Source of the DNA: Candidatus Aminicenantota bacterium
GTDB taxonomy: Bacteria > Acidobacteriota > Aminicenantia > Aminicenantales > Aminicenantaceae
Direction of reading: 5' to 3'
Length of the DNA: 7,135 nt
Assembly: GCA_030617525.1 (NCBI GenBank)
Contig: JAUWVG010000114.1
Coordinates: 1 to 7,135 of the forward strand
The notes beneath the pieces are model-generated. The model did not search any database and was not told the DNA's origin. It saw nothing but the letters and a program-made list of their open reading frames with translations. Positions 6,539-7,135 of this stretch are shown here, piece after piece; positions within the stretch are counted from its first letter, which is position 1; every line of letters starts with the position of its first letter. The position numbers and the translations under genes were made by a program.

Positions 6539-6794
6539 GTAATTCGACCTGACGGCTTAAACGTGATTTGTGCCTGTTGCCCTGGTTTTCGTGGATGGTC
6601 CCTTTTTTTATTGACTTGTCGATAGTTGAAAATGTTTTGGGCAAAAGTTTTTGAGCCTCTTCTTTGTTTTTGTTTTGAATGGCCTTTCGCAGTGCCTTAA
6701 TTTGAGTGCGCAGAATGGACTTGTTGCTCTGGTTGATGGCGTTTTTTTTGAGGCTCTGCCTCCACTGTTTGACTGCGGACTTTATTATAGCCAT
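6516..6794 (-). CDS. rpsT: 30S ribosomal protein S20
   Basis: A 92-residue basic, helical protein that binds 16S rRNA early in assembly of the small ribosomal subunit. The N-terminus MAIIKSAVKQWRQSLKKNAI matches the S20 start (M-A-x-x-K-S-A-x-K-x-x-R-Q-S), followed by NQSNKSILRTQIKALRKAI and, near the C-terminus, KSRLSRQVELL. The ATG at 6794-6792 is chosen because AGGAG (6805-6801) lies 6 bases upstream; an in-frame ATG at 6830 would add 12 residues foreign to the family. It is a single-gene unit with its own promoter, facing holA and divergent from murJ. The final 23 bases are antisense to the holA C-terminus. Lysine and arginine richness and length are normal for S20. Confidence 0.95.
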   Translation of the reverse strand: MAIIKSAVKQWRQSLKKNAINQSNKSILRTQIKALRKAIQNKNKEEAQKLLPKTFSTIDKSIKKGTIHENQGNRHKSRLSRQVELLNASPSK

Positions 6795-6818
6795 TTTTTT
6801 CTCCTGCAAAGAAATGGT

Positions 6819-6847
6819 ATGATAAGACATCTCAATCCTAAAGTCAA
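6819..6847 (-). promoter_or_regulatory. Promoter of rpsT
   Basis: On the minus strand TTGACT (6847-6842) and TATCAT (6824-6819) are 17 bases apart, each one base from the sigma70 consensus. The transcript would start near 6812, giving a leader of about 18 bases that contains the AGGAG ribosome-binding site. A strong promoter is expected for a ribosomal protein gene. The site lies inside the rpsT-murJ divergent gap, so it could interfere with murJ transcription. Confidence 0.65.
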
Positions 6848-6880
6848 CCTTCTAATAGGGTTAGAGGAAATGGGCACAAC

Positions 6881-7135
6881 ATGAAAGAAGAACCAAAAAA
6901 TCCTCTGACTGAGCCCCTTCCTGCACACCAGGAGACACAGAATCGTAGGCTGGTCCGCTCAACTTTGTCCATGACCCTCCCCACTGTTTTGAGCCGGATA
7001 TTGGGTTATATCCGTGATATGCTCCAGGCTAAATATCTCGGTACGGGCAGAGGGATGGATGCCTTTATCATTGCCAATCTTATTCCCAATTTAATGCGTC
7101 GCTTGACAGCCGAAGGAGCGATGACGGCGGCGTTT
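6881..7135 (+). CDS. murJ: Lipid II flippase MurJ (MviN family), N-terminal part (runs off window)
   Basis: The first 85 codons of an inner-membrane protein that moves the peptidoglycan precursor lipid II across the cytoplasmic membrane. After a polar lead of about 22 residues, the sequence reads STLSMTLPTVLSRILGYIRD (27-46), then MDAFIIANLIPNLMRRL and AEGAMTAAF. These are the family motifs SRxxGxxRD, DAF...PN.LRRL and EGA...AF. Few unrelated proteins share them. The ATG at 6881 is the only plausible start: an in-frame TAA lies at 6839-6841, with no other start codon between. An AGAGGA (6863-6868) lies upstream, but 12 bases away, longer than ideal. A convincing promoter was not found in the short divergent gap to rpsT. 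The rest of the roughly 500-residue family length lies beyond the window. Confidence 0.94.
   Translation, partial: MKEEPKNPLTEPLPAHQETQNRRLVRSTLSMTLPTVLSRILGYIRDMLQAKYLGTGRGMDAFIIANLIPNLMRRLTAEGAMTAAF

Noticed and set aside
6863..6884. Four-codon mini-ORF (ATG GGC ACA ACA TGA) overlapping the murJ start
   Set aside because: The Shine-Dalgarno bases are only about two bases from its ATG, too close for efficient initiation, and such short frames arise often by chance.

Overview
The window looks like chromosomal DNA of a Gram-negative bacterium. LptE serves outer-membrane lipopolysaccharide transport, and the binding protein of the ABC transporter carries a secretory signal peptide. The row leuS-lptE-holA, then a convergent rpsT and a murJ, is a housekeeping neighbourhood that from memory is common in deltaproteobacterial-type (Desulfobacterota-like) genomes. 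That placement is an inference from gene order and general character; no marker in the window fixes the taxon.

Left part (1-1920, minus strand): a compact ABC importer operon of the BtuCDF/FecBCDE type. Read in its own direction it encodes the ATPase, then the periplasmic binding protein (4-base ATGA overlap), then a FecCD-type permease starting 8 bases later and running off the window edge. The substrate is likely a corrinoid or an iron chelate; neither can be chosen from sequence, and no cobalamin riboswitch is visible upstream.

Middle (1921-2441): about 520 bases without a recognised gene between the divergent transporter and leuS units. It holds a perfect 45 + 45 base inverted repeat with a 5-base loop (1985-2079), a strong sigma70-type promoter reading toward leuS (2103-2131), a GC-richer block that can fold into hairpins (about 2177-2278), and a 40-codon ORF with an excellent Shine-Dalgarno site (2273-2395). 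This is the least explained part of the window.

Right part (2442-7135): leuS (leucyl-tRNA synthetase), lptE (LPS-assembly lipoprotein) and holA (DNA polymerase III delta subunit) form a tight plus-strand operon. The rpsT gene (ribosomal protein S20) lies on the minus strand, overlaps the 3' end of holA by 23 bases, and has a clear promoter of its own. The 5' end of murJ (lipid II flippase) begins divergently from rpsT and runs off the right edge.

No established new system can be shown here. The best candidates for something undescribed are the large palindrome and the structured leader plus small ORF in front of leuS.
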